This document shows, piece by piece, positions 1 through 12,740 of a stretch of 64,000 nt of DNA. This stretch comes from Synanceia verrucosa (lineage: Eukaryota > Chordata > Actinopteri > Perciformes > Synanceiidae). The stretch's first letter is position 1. Every line of letters starts with the position of its first letter. The stretch spans positions 8,010,349 to 8,074,348 of the forward strand of contig CM056553.1 of assembly GCA_029721515.1 (NCBI GenBank), written 5' to 3'. The notes under the pieces are model-generated. The model searched no databases, had not been told where the DNA came from, and saw nothing but the letters and a program-made list of their open reading frames with translations. The position numbers were made by a program, and so were the translations under genes.

Positions 1-3000
1 GCTGCTCTGTCGTCTAGTCTCTTCCTGTCTGGCTTCAAGTGCAGTCACCCCTTCCCTTCACCCCCCTTCTCACCTGCAGCACCACCCGCTCTGAAGACTC
101 GGGCAGGCAGAGACCATTACTGCCACAGAGAGCACACAAGTGCCTGAAGGACAGCAGTCATGCACCTGTTAGATGTCTTCCCTTTGTTATTCACCCTCTC
201 TCCTTTTTGTTTTCCTTCGCCCTGCAGTCCAACCACCCAACTCAGGGAAAAGCTTTGACATGATGACCCGAGAAACCTTTGGTTTGTAAGTTTGTGTGTA
301 CGTGTTTTTCTACTTCAGTGAAATAGAGAGGAGGAAAAAGGGGAATGGAAGGGCAAGATGGCTAATAAAAAAGACATATTTGCTTGCTGATTCAGCTGGA
401 ATGTTTTACTGTACCAACTTGATGAGCAAACCCACTCATGTCCTCCCTAACTCAATTAGGGATGCTCCCACAATCCTCCATTCCAGGGGGAATGGCGGTG
501 TAGCTTCTACTTTCCTCTCGACATGAGCCCGGGTGGCGCCATGGTCAGGGGGGAGAGAGATGAAGAGAAAATGTGGTGAGAGGCCAGAATGTCCTGAACT
601 GTGGAAAGGTGGACAGGAGGCGAGAGGTGTATTGTGTTTGACATGCATGAAGTAGTTAGGCTAGCCCGGTCACTGCAGGACTGCTGATCCCATACCCTGG
701 AAGAAAGAGAGACGTCCTGTCTGCAAAGACTGGGGGGGGAACGTGGAGAGAAGTTGGATGTCGACAAGGGAGAGATGAAAGTGGATTAGCCGCCGTGGCG
801 ATTTGCATTCTGTGGTGGAACGAAAGCCCCTGCGATGCCCCGAATAGCTGGATGCATGAATAAGTAAACAAACAAAAACAAAAATAAACCCTCCATCTGG
901 ATGGATGCTGCCAGGCCCCAAGTGAGAAACAGTAGGGAGGGGAGGTTGGAAGATGGGAAAGGGTGGGTGGGTGGGTGGGGGGCGGGGGATGGACGGTTGC
1001 AACATAGCAGTCACCACACTGCTATAATTTACTTCTACTGCCTGCGGGGCCCGCGGTTACCATATTGCTATCACCATCTATCCACTGCTTCTGGCTAGTT
1101 TGCCCAGTAACACCATCAACACACAAGGGAGAGCTTCAACTGAGCACTGACAGATGTTAAGATGACACACTTTCTCTAAGCCACGTGGGGTCAACATGTC
1201 AGGGTGCCAGCTCGGCAGCTCCACGGGAGCCTGTCCTCACAGCAGAGTAGTCCACTTTTTCCACAGACTTGGTGCTGCTAAATTTAGCTGCAATATGGTA
1301 GGCCCTGAACCATAACGCATTTTCACTGTGGCCTCACAGCAGGAGATAAACGCCAATGGTGTCTGCTAATCACAAACTGATCAAAAGGAGTGGTCTTACA
1401 AGCAACACAATTTCTCTCACTGTTTAACTTTGAATAGTACTTAAGCACCTGTCATGGGTTTCCTCATCCAATCTCATCTAATAGAGCCCAGATCCATGTT
1501 TTCTGATCTGCTCTTTGCCATGATATTAGAACAAAAATCCTCAAGTGTGCATTTTTTGGGCGTTAAAGCATCTTTCAAATCCTTCTGTTGGCATATAATC
1601 TGTTATTTGTTTGAAGAAAAATAAGACAATCCCAGTGAAACTTGTGTCTGTGTTGATGATTTCACTTTTATTCTGGTATCCTCAGGTTGGATCCTCAGAA
1701 AGGGAGTGGTGCTTCAGAGCACTTCTACCACAGTGCCTGTTTAAATACGACCACTGGGAGAAATTCTCAAATCCTAAATCAGGGCTTTAATGCTTTCTCA
1801 ACACTTTCTGCAACTTATTCATATTAAAATGTGTTTACAAGTACCACAACAGAAGGCTTCTATTATGAAGCAGCATCAGGAAGTGCTGCCTTAAAGTTAA
1901 ACTACACCTGCTATATGAATGGTTTTACATGAATAGTAAATTACCCTGAACTTGTGAAGTAATAAAAAAGGGAAAAAAAAGTATTCAGCATACAAATAGA
2001 TAAATGACAGTTGGATTACTGTATGCTGTTTATGGGAGAGTTTGTAAACCAATGTTTTGATGTAGGTCTGCTGTTAAGCGCAGCTCCCATTTAATTCAGT
2101 TCATCAAGACTTTTCTTGCATGATTGAATTCAAGGTAACATGGAGTGAGTAACTGATATATTAATGGTTATTTTGTGGGTGAAGTATTCCTTTAATCCTC
2201 ATGATGGGCCTCTTGTGGTAATGGTTTTTGTCAGTGGATCGGTACAGTCAAAGAGGATGCAGTCACAGTCAGCTGGTTAGATCAAGAAGTCCAGGTGTGA
2301 CAGACATTTCTGTAGTAGTGTGGGATAACCTCAAATATCTTTACCACTTTTTACTGAACTATTCTGGCTTATGGACAAGAACAGCCCTGATCTAATAGTG
2401 CCATGCCAACATCACAGTACTGATCTGTGATCACAGTAGCATATGTACTGTATGTATGTGGCAGAGCATCATAACCGTAGAGACATATAGCATATGAGAC
2501 TGTTCCTCTTGAATACATCAGGTTATTAAAATGGAAAGGGATGTCAAAAGAGACTTTTACATGTGGTAGGATATTGAGATGCTATAAACATTTTGGGTTC
2601 CATGAGTGGAACACTTTGATAGCAGATGCACAGTTTTGGAATCCACATCAAGATAACATCTGAACCAAACCACAAGTTGGTTGTTTGCATCAGTGAAAGA
2701 CGCTGCTGTCTGGGGAAGCTAAATGGATTTGACAATGGGATTTGATGGTCTTTGTAGTGAGGGTAATTATGTTTGATTGACTGTAAAGTGACTGGTGAGG
2801 TCCAGATCTGGGAGGGGAAATGATCTGACACTTGAACCACCCAAAAATTAACAAGATTCAACTGTGCCTGAGCTGTGCTCACCAAGGAGAAGGAGAACAT
2901 TTAGGAAAGCAAAGAGAAAAGAACATGGCGGGATGAGAGTAGTGAGTGTGAGGCACACAGACTGGAATATGAGAACAAACAGGACAGGCAGCGATAGCTG

Positions 3001-6000
3001 ATCTATGTCTCACTTCCTCGATTGTGACCTTATCTAAATTAAGTTAAAGATAAAAGTGATTAAAAGCTTTAAGGTGCAATTTAATTAGATCTTGTTCTTC
3101 CTCTCGATACAAAAGAGGGTGCCACAAAAAATAACAATATATAATCAGCGTGACAATTTACTGTGGAAGGCAGACAGACAAAAATGTGCAAAGGACTATC
3201 CCTGGTGTTGCCTTTAATTGCTAATTAACTGTGGTATTTATCATAGAATATTAAAAAAAGGCTTCCTATGAAGCCAAACTCCTTTTCCTCATGCTGACAT
3301 TTATTTATAGAAATACATTAGGGATGTTATAGTCTGGGAGGATGAGTATATTATTGTGTTACATTCACTTACAACATGCCATCACAGTCCATCAGATCTT
3401 TTTTTGTTTATGAATTATTCTCTTTTCCAATATGTTTCTATTCATGCTGCTTGCTCTTAGTTTAGATGCAGTCAGCCATATTCTGCGCCCCATCATCGCC
3501 TTGAGGCGGATTCTGATTTCAACTGCAGATATAGCACAATCTAATATGCTGTTATTTATTAGAATGGGTGTATGACAGCAGATAATCCTGGTGCCCTTGT
3601 TCCCGTCTTTCAAGGTAATGATGGAATTCAGGAATCTATACTCAGGCGTTGCAGAGCATGCCTTACAAACCCTGCACTCTGGATCAACACAGCTCAAATG
3701 CAAGGACGAAGGGGAAAAAAAAAGCAATTTTGCTCAGAGTTTGGTATTCCGCTGCTATGACATCTATATGCAGATATAGTGAAAGATCCTTCATTTTTAT
3801 AACTCATCAGATACTACAAATATATAACCAGACATGGGAGCCATCAGTGGCATGACAAAGAAATGACACTTCAGGGAATAAACAGGCAGCAAATTCAGAG
3901 GCATTTTGCCATATATCATCATTACATTCTGGAAAGGCCTGTCCTTGTTTGTTATATTCTGTAGCAAACATGAAGGTCAGCTTTAGAGTCCTAATACTGG
4001 CTTCATTCCCCAAGCTAGGCTGAGGAATGGTGACTCTTTTCAGAAACATTTCTTTTATCTACTTAGGTTTCTGACCTTCACGTCTCCATAAGGCTATCTC
4101 CCCTGGTGATATTGTTTGCCATGTCTGTAGTGCTGTGGAGACACTATGCAAACAGAGCAAACCCTGTCCACCCCACCGCCGCCTGTCAGCGCCCGTCTAT
4201 GATCACCTGGCCGGTGTGGCGGCGATGCAGGTATGCACTCGCCTTCCGGCAGCTGTCAGTGTCACACAAAGCCATCAATCCATATCTCTGCCACTGTCAT
4301 TGCTGACAAGGCTCCGGTAGCCACAGCCAGCCAGACAGCTGCACGGAAATATGTCAATTGAGTTTAGCATGCCACGCTAATAGACACATGGATTTGGAAA
4401 ATGTGTTTTGGTAAACAAAAGAAAATAAACTGTTCCACAACTTTGTCAGGAAAATGTACAAACAGGAGAAAACACAAGAAATAGAGATAACAGTCTGATG
4501 AGGCAGCCCTACTAGAACGCTGGTGATATAGAATAAAAAGTGAGAATGACTTTTTACTGTATGGCAGGGAAGCCAAACAAATGCAGGACCAGGAGGCCAC
4601 TGTTCAAACCAGCGTTTTGTTTTGCAAGCAGGTTAGTGACATACTTCTGTTACACTATTTCCGTCTGTATTGTACTTAGTTTACATGCATATTTAAAACC
4701 CAATCAATACAAGTGATGTTGTGTTTCTTCTTGCATCCACATTTAAAAGTATTGATATGAATGACATGTACAAACATATTTGCCTCCACTTATTTTGCTT
4801 GTGTTTAGTGAACTGAGTGTTTTTTTGGGAGGAGCCCACTTTTATTTATGTAAACATACACTAGTTCATCCTCACAGTGTGAAAGGTTGACAGGGAGGAT
4901 GCATAAATAGAAGCTGCAGGCCCATCATTGTCAACATGCCAACTGTTCTCTGCAGAGAATCATAGAGACATGGAGACCTCATTCTAGCAGGCTACCAGGC
5001 CTTGACGAACAGGAAAGACACAGGGACTGTTATCACCAGCACATAAAAAAGGCTTTTGGAGAGGAAAAGGAGAGGACACGAAAAAATATAAAATGCATTG
5101 AAATTAAAATAAACACCATTTAAGGATAAAACGAACAATAAAGTACGCAGGGTCTTAAATTACAGGACATTTTGTTAAATATGAGGCTGTGTCACTTTGA
5201 GAAGTTTAACATAATAATACCGATGTTTTCTTATGATGGATTTAGTCATTTTTAAACACAATGATAGAGTGTGAGGTGCATACAACTTCCAGCTGTTGTG
5301 TGGACAAAGACAACCACATTTCAGATGATAATGTGTGTTCAATTGTTACATTAATACAAACACCTCAACAGAGCCTATTTCTCCACTGTAATACTCCATC
5401 AGAGCAACTCGCTGCATGGGTCTGCATTCTGCTGGTGTCTGCAAGCTGTTGCAAGAATAGATCGAATCGGCTGAGTGGGCTCTAACTCACACAGTAAAAA
5501 AATTATCACTTTGCAGGTAAAAGTTAATCATAAAAACAGCATCTGCAGAGCCTCTTAATGTGTTTTAAGGTTATAATAATACTGAATTTTACATTTGAGA
5601 GGTTCCAATCAAATAATTATCTTTAAAACAAGAGGACAAGACCCTTATTTCATTTAATCTCACATAAGTCCACTTGGATTGGATTTAATGTGTGTAGTCA
5701 AGTAAGACAGCAACAGTCAGTGTACCTATAAAAGGTGTTGTAAAACTTGCAGGCAGCAACCAATATGCTCCTAAACTTGGTATTCCTCAGGTAGGCAATA
5801 ACAATGTTTTTCACAGGTTTTTATGGTGAAGGAGGCTGTCACAACCTACTACATCTACTCACATGCTGAAAACCGTACTGTGAAGTGGTCTGAGAAAAGT
5901 TTACATGTTAAACAATAAGTTCTTTGCTTTTTTCCTTAGGTACCTGGGCAAAATGCCAGGACTAAATAAAATGTTCTAACTTTTTTCTTTTTTTTTTTTT

Positions 6001-8923
6001 TGTTGTTGTTCTGGTTGTTTGTTTATTTCTACGTGCCTTATGCCAAGCTGCATTGTGCTCAAAGCGGCATGTGTGCTTTCCGGCTCTGTTCAAGGCTTAG
6101 TGGATTTGACTGGGGTACACAGTTGACATGTGGGTGCAGACACTTGCCCCAGACGGGGGCAGTGACCCCGGTGATGCCAGCCGAGCGGGTGGCCAGAGGG
6201 GCCTGATACTCCTCACAAATGCCTCTGAGAAACAGTCCAGATGCTCACCATGTTCTGGCTCTTGACATACTCGGTATGCAGCTTGTGAATTATTTCCAGT
6301 AAAAAAATAAAAAAATAAATCCTGCTGTGATGATGAACCATCTTCCTGTGTTTTAAACATAAGCATTACTTTGGGGTTTATTCCACAGTGTTTAACAGTT
6401 ATTTCTAGTGAAGCAAAGTGATTTGGTGAGTGCTGAACATCTGGTCAGTTCAAGAGAATATGGAAATCCACTTAGAGCAAATGAAAACAAATGGGGTGAC
6501 CGCGTAATGATTTCCTACATTAGAATTTCTAATACTTCACAAGGAAAACACGTTTAGCTCTGCACTTGTCTCATCCATCAATCACACTTGTTGAAGAAGG
6601 GAACATATCAATGCACTTGCAGAGAGTATAATCTCAAGTTCTATCAACTGGAAAATAAGAGAAAAAGTGTTTTTCCATCAGTTTCCTAAAGCATTTGTTT
6701 CTCCTCCCCCTCCCGGTGCCATCCTGGCAAAAGCTAAATGAATTAAACTCTCATTAAATATGCATTTCATTGTTAATCATTTGTGAGCGAAGAGGATTAG
6801 GTCGCAATTTGTGAAATGACATCAAATCTATCCCTCCTCAAAAATAGCCTCTTGAAATTGCATTAAACACAATAGCATGATCCATCAAACAGTCTTTTAA
6901 GTAATAAAAGGAGTAAATCAATAAATCCATTAAAAAGATATTGACCTGTGCATAATTCTCATAATATAATGGCCATATGTTTACTCCATCTGTTAATGCT
7001 AATGGATTTGTAAACATAAAGATTGACTGTATTTAGGTCAAAAAAAGCTGACTCTGTCTGTCTGTAACTGAGGTTAGGATTAAAGTAGCGAAGACAAAGT
7101 GGAGATCTATTTCAGCGAATCTATTCGTCTTTCAACCTTTAAAATGCAAAATGAATGTGGAAAATGTTTGGGCATGATTAATTAAGGAATTGTGTCAAAC
7201 ACTACCTTATTTTCGTCAGAAAACACAGCTTCATGAAATATTGATGTGAACAGGCTCCTCAAATTACTGACTCAAAGTAACTGAAGAACACAAAATTGTA
7301 GACCAGAATGGGAGAGAAGAGCCAAAACTCTCAAGCCAAGGCTGTCAACTGGAGAGGAGAAAAGAAAGATGTGCAACAATCCTGCTAAGTGTGTTGCAAC
7401 CAAACAGCTGAAAGAGAAAGTGAAAGACACAAGAGTGGAACACCAAGTTACTGTAACCTCCAACCTGCTTCTGGCTCAAGTTCAGATTTCCATTCACAGG
7501 ACTTATTTAAAGAGCTCCGCATTTGATTGTCCTTTCTCTGATTGCATTCCACGTAGAGACGAGTTAGAGAGCATCTAGAATCAAACTATTCAAGGTTTAA
7601 TGAAAAGGTGTAGTCAATGCAGGTAAAAGCAGCCTGGGTTTAGCACATCTTGAATTTAAAAGTGTGTATTTCACAGCTGCCAAGGTCAGCGTGATCGCGA
7701 CACTCCAACAAGCAACGTGTCGGCATGGAGGACAATCCCCACTATCTCCAAGGCTGCAGGCAACGCTGCCCATGTCATCCTCATGTTTTATTCATGCAAG
7801 TCATATTATAGTATTCAGAAACTGAGATCAAAATCTGCTCTGGCAGAAATATTTAATATCATACCTACTCCTCTACCCTTCTCCATCTGGTTAGCCAGCA
7901 TGAGAGAGAGGGGTAGACAGCTCAGCCATGTTGGATTATTAAAAGTGAAGCTTTCAAAGAGGTCACTGCTCAGGGTAAAAAAAGTAAGAAAAAAAAAGGC
8001 TATGTAGCATGCATCAATTATCTCGGAGAGTTTGTGGCATACGGAAGACTGTCTTGTCACATTTCCCCAATGTGGCTGAGCGACAGAGAAGTCGTTGGCT
8101 GGTGCTGACATTTAGAAACTGGTGAATTGTGGGAATACCAGTCTGTTTGTCAAAAAAATGGACAAAAGACCAAACTGTCTGCTTGCAAAGCCTCCTCAGG
8201 CTTGAAATTCCTTCTCAATGTCATTGGCATAAGTAGACACAGGCATCCAGCTCTGTTGCTCTAATTTTTCATGTTTGAACGACTGCAACTTACACCGATC
8301 AATACACAGTTTACTGGTATCGCCTGAGGACAACAGGGCAATTCCAATGATTCACAACAATAAATATAGCACGCTGCATGCAAATAGTCTTGGACTGGAT
8401 CACTTTTCTGTTATGTTGTTTACACATGATGCATGTATAACAGCATGAACGTGTTGGAGGTGGACCACAGCCATGTGACCTACATATTGCCACAGCCAGT
8501 TCTATGAGGCCTCACACTAAATAATAAAAAAATGACTATATTCCAATAACTGGTACTATTACTGAATTATAACGCGGCTACTTTACACATGTTAAATCTT
8601 CAGAAATACATGCAGGAGTGAATGTTTCTCTCTATGTGAGCAAATGTACCACTGAGTGAGAAAAAAAACAAGCTAAAAGTAGCATAATCCCTCTGTTGTT
8701 TGGAAGCACTGTATCGACTATGGGAGTACGTATACGATTCCTTCACAGCTGAAAGAGATGACTCCCCCCACTCCCACACATTATCCTCTTCCTTCAGAGT
8801 TCAAATCTGTATGAAGCACAATTCCATGAAACCCCTTTTTTTATCCTCAAATTCTCCTCGTCCCAACTCCCCACCTGCCTCCCCGTCTCGCTCTCTGTGG
8901 TGGCGCCGGCAGAAGTGGCATAC
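1..8923 (-). other. Downstream intron/flank of the formin gene, no recognised exon on this strand
   Basis: This sequence follows the GTATGC donor of exon C. I looked for the next expected coding segment (GDETGVMD and the leucine-rich DAD) by scanning the plus strand for TCCAT followed by a valine/glycine complement, and found no match. The intron therefore probably continues past the left edge. The region is low-complexity AT-rich DNA, with a G-rich block near 900-1000, a plus-strand exon candidate at 228-285, a GC-richer patch at about 4130-4350 and a possible conserved non-coding block at 6690-7200. Confidence 0.6.
228..285 (+). CDS. Possible internal exon of an unidentified plus-strand gene (weak)
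   Basis: A 58-nt stretch lies between a strong acceptor (pyrimidine-rich, ending CCTTCGCCCTGCAG) and a consensus donor GTAAGT at 286-291. Only one frame is open; it reads QPPNSGKSFDMMTRETFG with split codons at both ends. I do not recognise the protein. It could be an exon of a neighbouring or nested gene in the opposite orientation to the formin, or a chance pairing of splice-like signals. No companion exon was recognised to its right. Confidence 0.25.
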
Positions 8924-9059
8924 CTTTGTTCATGTCAATCAGCTGCTTCTTCTTCTGCTGGCGCTCCTGCTTCTCCCGCTCTGCTTTCTCCTTCGCCAAC
9001 TTGGCTCTCTTGATCTTCTCCTCCATCTCCCTCTTCTTGTGGTTCTCCTTCACTGCTTC
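8924..9059 (-). CDS. diaph2: DIAPH2-like formin, internal exon C (basic helix before DAD)
   Basis: The 136-nt exon encodes EAVKENHKKREMEEKIKRAK, then LAKEKAEREKQERQQKKKQL and IDMNK, plus one base of the next codon (phase 1). This Lys/Arg/Glu-rich amphipathic stretch links FH2 to the DAD motif and ends where vertebrate DIAPHs continue with GDETGVMD. The KREMEEK, RAKLAKEKAE and KKKQLID segments, together with EAV-EN at the start, resemble DIAPH2 more than DIAPH1 (ETEEK, KREQLID) or DIAPH3 (KREAEEK). The acceptor is CCTCATCAG immediately before base 9059, and the donor is GTATGC just below 8924. Reading through the donor reaches a stop after about 25 residues. The length is not a multiple of three, so skipping would shift the frame. 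The intron directly upstream ends in a (TG)22 tract. Confidence 0.92.
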
Positions 9060-9068
9060 CTGATGAGG

Positions 9069-9072
<4 letters not shown>

Positions 9073-9116
<44 letters not shown>
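9073..9116 (+). repeat. (CA)22 microsatellite abutting a formin 3' splice site
   Basis: A perfect CA run of 44 bases. On the transcribed minus strand it is (TG)22, lying 11-14 bases upstream of the CAG acceptor of exon C and occupying the position of the polypyrimidine tract. Confidence 0.95.
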
Positions 9117-9118
<2 letters not shown>

Positions 9119-10899
9119 TATAATCAGAATCTAGCTCCTGCCACCACCACTCTTTTAGCGTTACCGCTACTGTATAGTGTTCAGAAGCATGCCATCAGCA
9201 AATTCTTATTCAGAGAAGGGTTTGATAGTTCGAGATAAGCTGCTGCAATAAACAATATATCATGCCTTGTGTATGGGCTTTTTAATACAAGCATATTTGT
9301 CTGGAAGGCTTCTGCACTGATTTACATATTTTCAATAACACACAGAGCTGATTCGTTGTCAATAATACATCAATATGACACTAAAAAAAAGGCTGGATGA
9401 TCATCACACATATGCTAGGATATTTCCTTTGACAATACGGGGAGCCAGTGCATGAGGAAAGAAAAGTGTAGCAGCAGCTTGCCAGTCTCTGAGGACAGAG
9501 ACTCCTCCTTCTCCTCCTTCATGACCGGCTGAAATGTCAGGAAGGAGTCAGAGAAAGAGAGATAATAACGGTACGGATTCAGCCTTTACAAATGTGTCAG
9601 TTCTTGTGCCAACAGAGAGTAAGATGCAACTGCATGACCTTTGAAGGCATCAAAATATCCTCTCATCCCAGGCTTCAGCCCCTGACAGGCCCCATCACAG
9701 GTGCATGTGTGTGAGAGGTCGTACTATAAGTGTATGCATGCATGTAAGCCTGTGTGCCTAGGCTGTCCATGGGCATCTTTGTGATTCTGCTCATCTGTGG
9801 TGTTTCCCCTTATGTATGCATATGTGAGTGTGTGTGTTAGTAAGTGAAGGCATGGCCCTGTCTATGCACTGATATAATAAGTGGCGACAGTAGGCGCCCC
9901 CCCTCATCTAATGCCCCTGTGGTCCTGATGTGTGTGCCGTGTTGGCAGCTAAGACACAGGGATTACAGGGATTGTGGGGAAGGAACGAGGAAAAAGCAGC
10001 TCATGATGCCAGTCAATAGTAGAGCTTTGCTCCATGTCCAAGGACACGAGCCCTCATTGTCACTGTCTCCTAGTTAGATGACAAGGGCAATGAGAGAGAG
10101 AGAGAGAGAGAGAGGGGGTAAGCAGAAAAATAAGAGGAAGTGAGTGTTTTTGTATTACATGCATTGCAAACATGTTAGAGACATTCTGCGACGTCAGCTG
10201 CTTCAAGTCAGTGAACACTCAAAACCAACCTGTTTTATCAGCACATCAAGGTTGTGTAAATGATACAGCTCCATTTTACATGGGCTATCAACTGTGTGCT
10301 GCTGTATTAGGAGTGGATGGGAGCGGTGCTGTATATTCAGCAAAGAAACGGTGAGAACTCGAGCATATTGTTTAAGTGATGGGCAGCACTGGCAGCACAC
10401 CTCAAATTGAGCTCTTGTCCTCATCCACTGACAGGACTCAATTTATTTTGGATGTAATACATGGCTCAACATCTGCAGCGCAACTTGGGAGATAAATTAT
10501 GCAGATTACAAATAAAATCCTGCCGGCAAAACTTATTTTAAACAAACAACTAATTCTGACTGTAAACATGATTATGCAACGTAATTATGTTGCTCTAATC
10601 ACACAGCACCACTAATTGCCATGGCAACAAATATGTTTTCACTGATCTCTTATTTGCACTTTACCATTCTGTCTGACGGCCTCTGTTTTGCCGTTGGCAA
10701 CAACTGATTGTATCAGGTCTCATTTTCTTGCCAATGCTGTATATTGTAGGAGGGTATGCAAGAGATAAACAATCCTCATGAGATGTGTTTTCGAAAATAA
10801 TCTCCAGTGCAGAGAACCAAATTTAAACCTCATCGGAACATAAAACAAACGATCTGGTTCCTCTTAAATGTTCAATATTTTGCACGGATGTTGGACAGA

Positions 10900-11090
10900 T
10901 ACAGAATGTTAAGTGCTTTAGTAAATGTTCTTTGTTCTTTGCTTGTTCTTTGCTTTAAATGCTGCATTTTCTTTGTTCTTTTTTTTTAAATGCTTTCAAA
11001 TTGTTTTTAATCATGTAAAGCACACTGAGTTACTTTGTGTATGAAATGCGCTATATAAATAAAGCTGCCTTGTCTTGCCTGGCCTTAAGA
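10900..11090 (+). mobile_element. LINE 3' end fragment (L2/Rex-like tail)
   Basis: The segment ends with ATGTAAAGCACACTGAGTTA, then TATGAAATGCGCTATATAAA and TAAAGCTGCCTTGTCTTGCC. This form of 3' terminus is common to teleost non-LTR retrotransposons, with a short GCCTT-type tail repeat. Just upstream are degenerate TTTGTTC-type tandem repeats. No reverse transcriptase coding sequence is present, so it is a heavily 5'-truncated copy. The exact family is not assigned. Confidence 0.6.
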
Positions 11091-11911
11091 AAAAAAAAAG
11101 TTTGGTCTCTCAAATGCTCTTCTCAAGATCAAAGTATGCTAAAATATAAAATAAAATATGATTCCAGGTGACCATGGAAACAAGTTATTTTTTCCACGAA
11201 CCCACTGAGTCATCTGTCCCTCTTTGAAGAGCATCGTTAAAGTCATAGTGCCACCAAATGATAGCTTGTTCTAAGTACGTAACTTCAGTCTGGTGATAAC
11301 ACATCATCAATGTTTCTCCCATACTGAGGCTGATATTTTTGCTTTCAGTCGAATAAATGGCAATCAGTTACTATAAGGCAGGATATGGTGGATTTTGTTT
11401 TCAAACTATATGACACAAATTGAAAAAAAAAATAGATTTAATAGAGAAGATAAAAAACAGATAGGAAAACACAGTCGTATATGTCCAGAAAAAAATGAGA
11501 AAAATAAAATAAAGCATGATATATTGAAGAGAAAGCGGGGTAAAAAAACTGAGTCAGAGGCGTAGTGCAGCATAGCACTTCAAACTAACCCAAAAGGTCA
11601 AAATATTTCCCCCCCATGATTATCTCCCGTGATAGACAGTGTCCTCTGTGGCCTTGATGCTATGCAATACTCCTTAAATAAAACACTGAAACCCTGCAGT
11701 CCAGAGGCCACGTTTGTGACTGGTGTTTTGTCCTGCACCAAAATGCAGTGCAGGTATACATATTGCTCAGGGGGAGGCATGGAAATCAAGAATCTTCTTG
11801 AAAAGACAAAACAAAACGTGCGGTTTGGCATAATAGCACTTCAATGCCAGGTGGGATTGTCAACAACACTGTTGAGGCGGCACATTGAGGCTTTATGAGC
11901 CTGAAAGGTTG

Positions 11912-11990
11912 TCCATCTTAGACACACCGGAGGCCGTGAGTGTGACATGCACTCATTTCTCCTCATGGCTGCCGGTGTGTCTAAGATGGA
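11912..11990. repeat. Near-perfect 79-nt hairpin (inverted repeat)
   Basis: The outer arms TCCATCTTAGACACACCGG (11912-11930) and its exact reverse complement (11972-11990) pair over 19 bp. After one mismatch the stem continues for nine more pairs, two of them G-U (11932-11940 with 11962-11970), leaving a loop of about 21 nt. Flanking bases do not pair and no target-site duplication is obvious. It may be a miRNA-precursor-like foldback or a very short palindromic MITE. It is not matched to any miRNA I recognise. Confidence 0.7.
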
Positions 11991-12681
11991 GATTATAAGC
12001 ACCCCTCTATCTATAACTGGCCGGGAATCTGAATGTTGTGCAACCCACAGGTCCAATCTACCAACGAGGGCCAGGCAGCATTTCCCTTTCCAGGTCTGTT
12101 CTTTCAATAATTCATGAAATGTGTTTGCTGTTCTTCCTTGACCCTGCACAACACAATACATCTCCCACAGCATGGCTCCACTCCCATGCATACAAGTTTG
12201 CCAGTCGAATGAGGGAGCAATGAGTATTTCCAACTGCTCAGTCGCACCAGTGATCTCACACAGAGAGTGTCACTGCTATATCTCATTTGAATTTTACAAA
12301 CACTACAGCGTCTGGGCTTTAAGCAGCAAATGTGTTTATTAGCCATCTGTTATTCTGTGTGCCAGGATGCTGAGGGGAAATGACTTCAAGAAGTTATAGG
12401 TTACAGATTGTGAGACTTCTGCTCTGCGCTATAGATGTATTCCCATATTGATAGGTGACCTCTAAAATCCGGTGCACTGATTTTAACGACTGTGTCATGA
12501 TAGAGTATGAAAAAAAAGTAAGGAAAAATGACAATGACGCAGCACAAAAATGAGGAGAGTGACACTGCCAGAGCATTATCTTCAGCATTATTAGCCTGAT
12601 TATGATAATTTGTCATATTGTGATAGAATTAGAAAGCTTTAGAAAAATCAAACGGGCTCCAAAGTGGACAGATACACTCAT

Positions 12682-12682
<1 letters not shown>

Positions 12683-12738
<56 letters not shown>
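12683..12738 (+). repeat. (CA)28 microsatellite
   Basis: A perfect dinucleotide run of 56 bases in the intron between exons B and C. Confidence 0.95.

Positions 12739-12740
<2 letters not shown>

Noticed and set aside
670..1017. 115-codon minus-strand Pro/Ser-rich open frame
   Set aside because: Composition reflects a G-rich plus-strand block (GGGTGGGTGGG). No recognised motif or splice structure.
4130..4350. GC-richer patch with a CAG-GTATGC donor-like site
   Set aside because: Considered as an exon on either strand. No acceptor with an open frame and no protein similarity recognised.
6097..6366. Minus-strand 89-codon open frame over a GC-rich patch
   Set aside because: Checked as a possible terminal formin exon. 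It lacks the GDETGVMD and DAD pattern.
8700..9134. 144-codon plus-strand open frame
   Set aside because: It is the complement of the real formin exon C plus the CA repeat. The Leu-rich stretch is the antisense of the Lys/Glu-rich helix.
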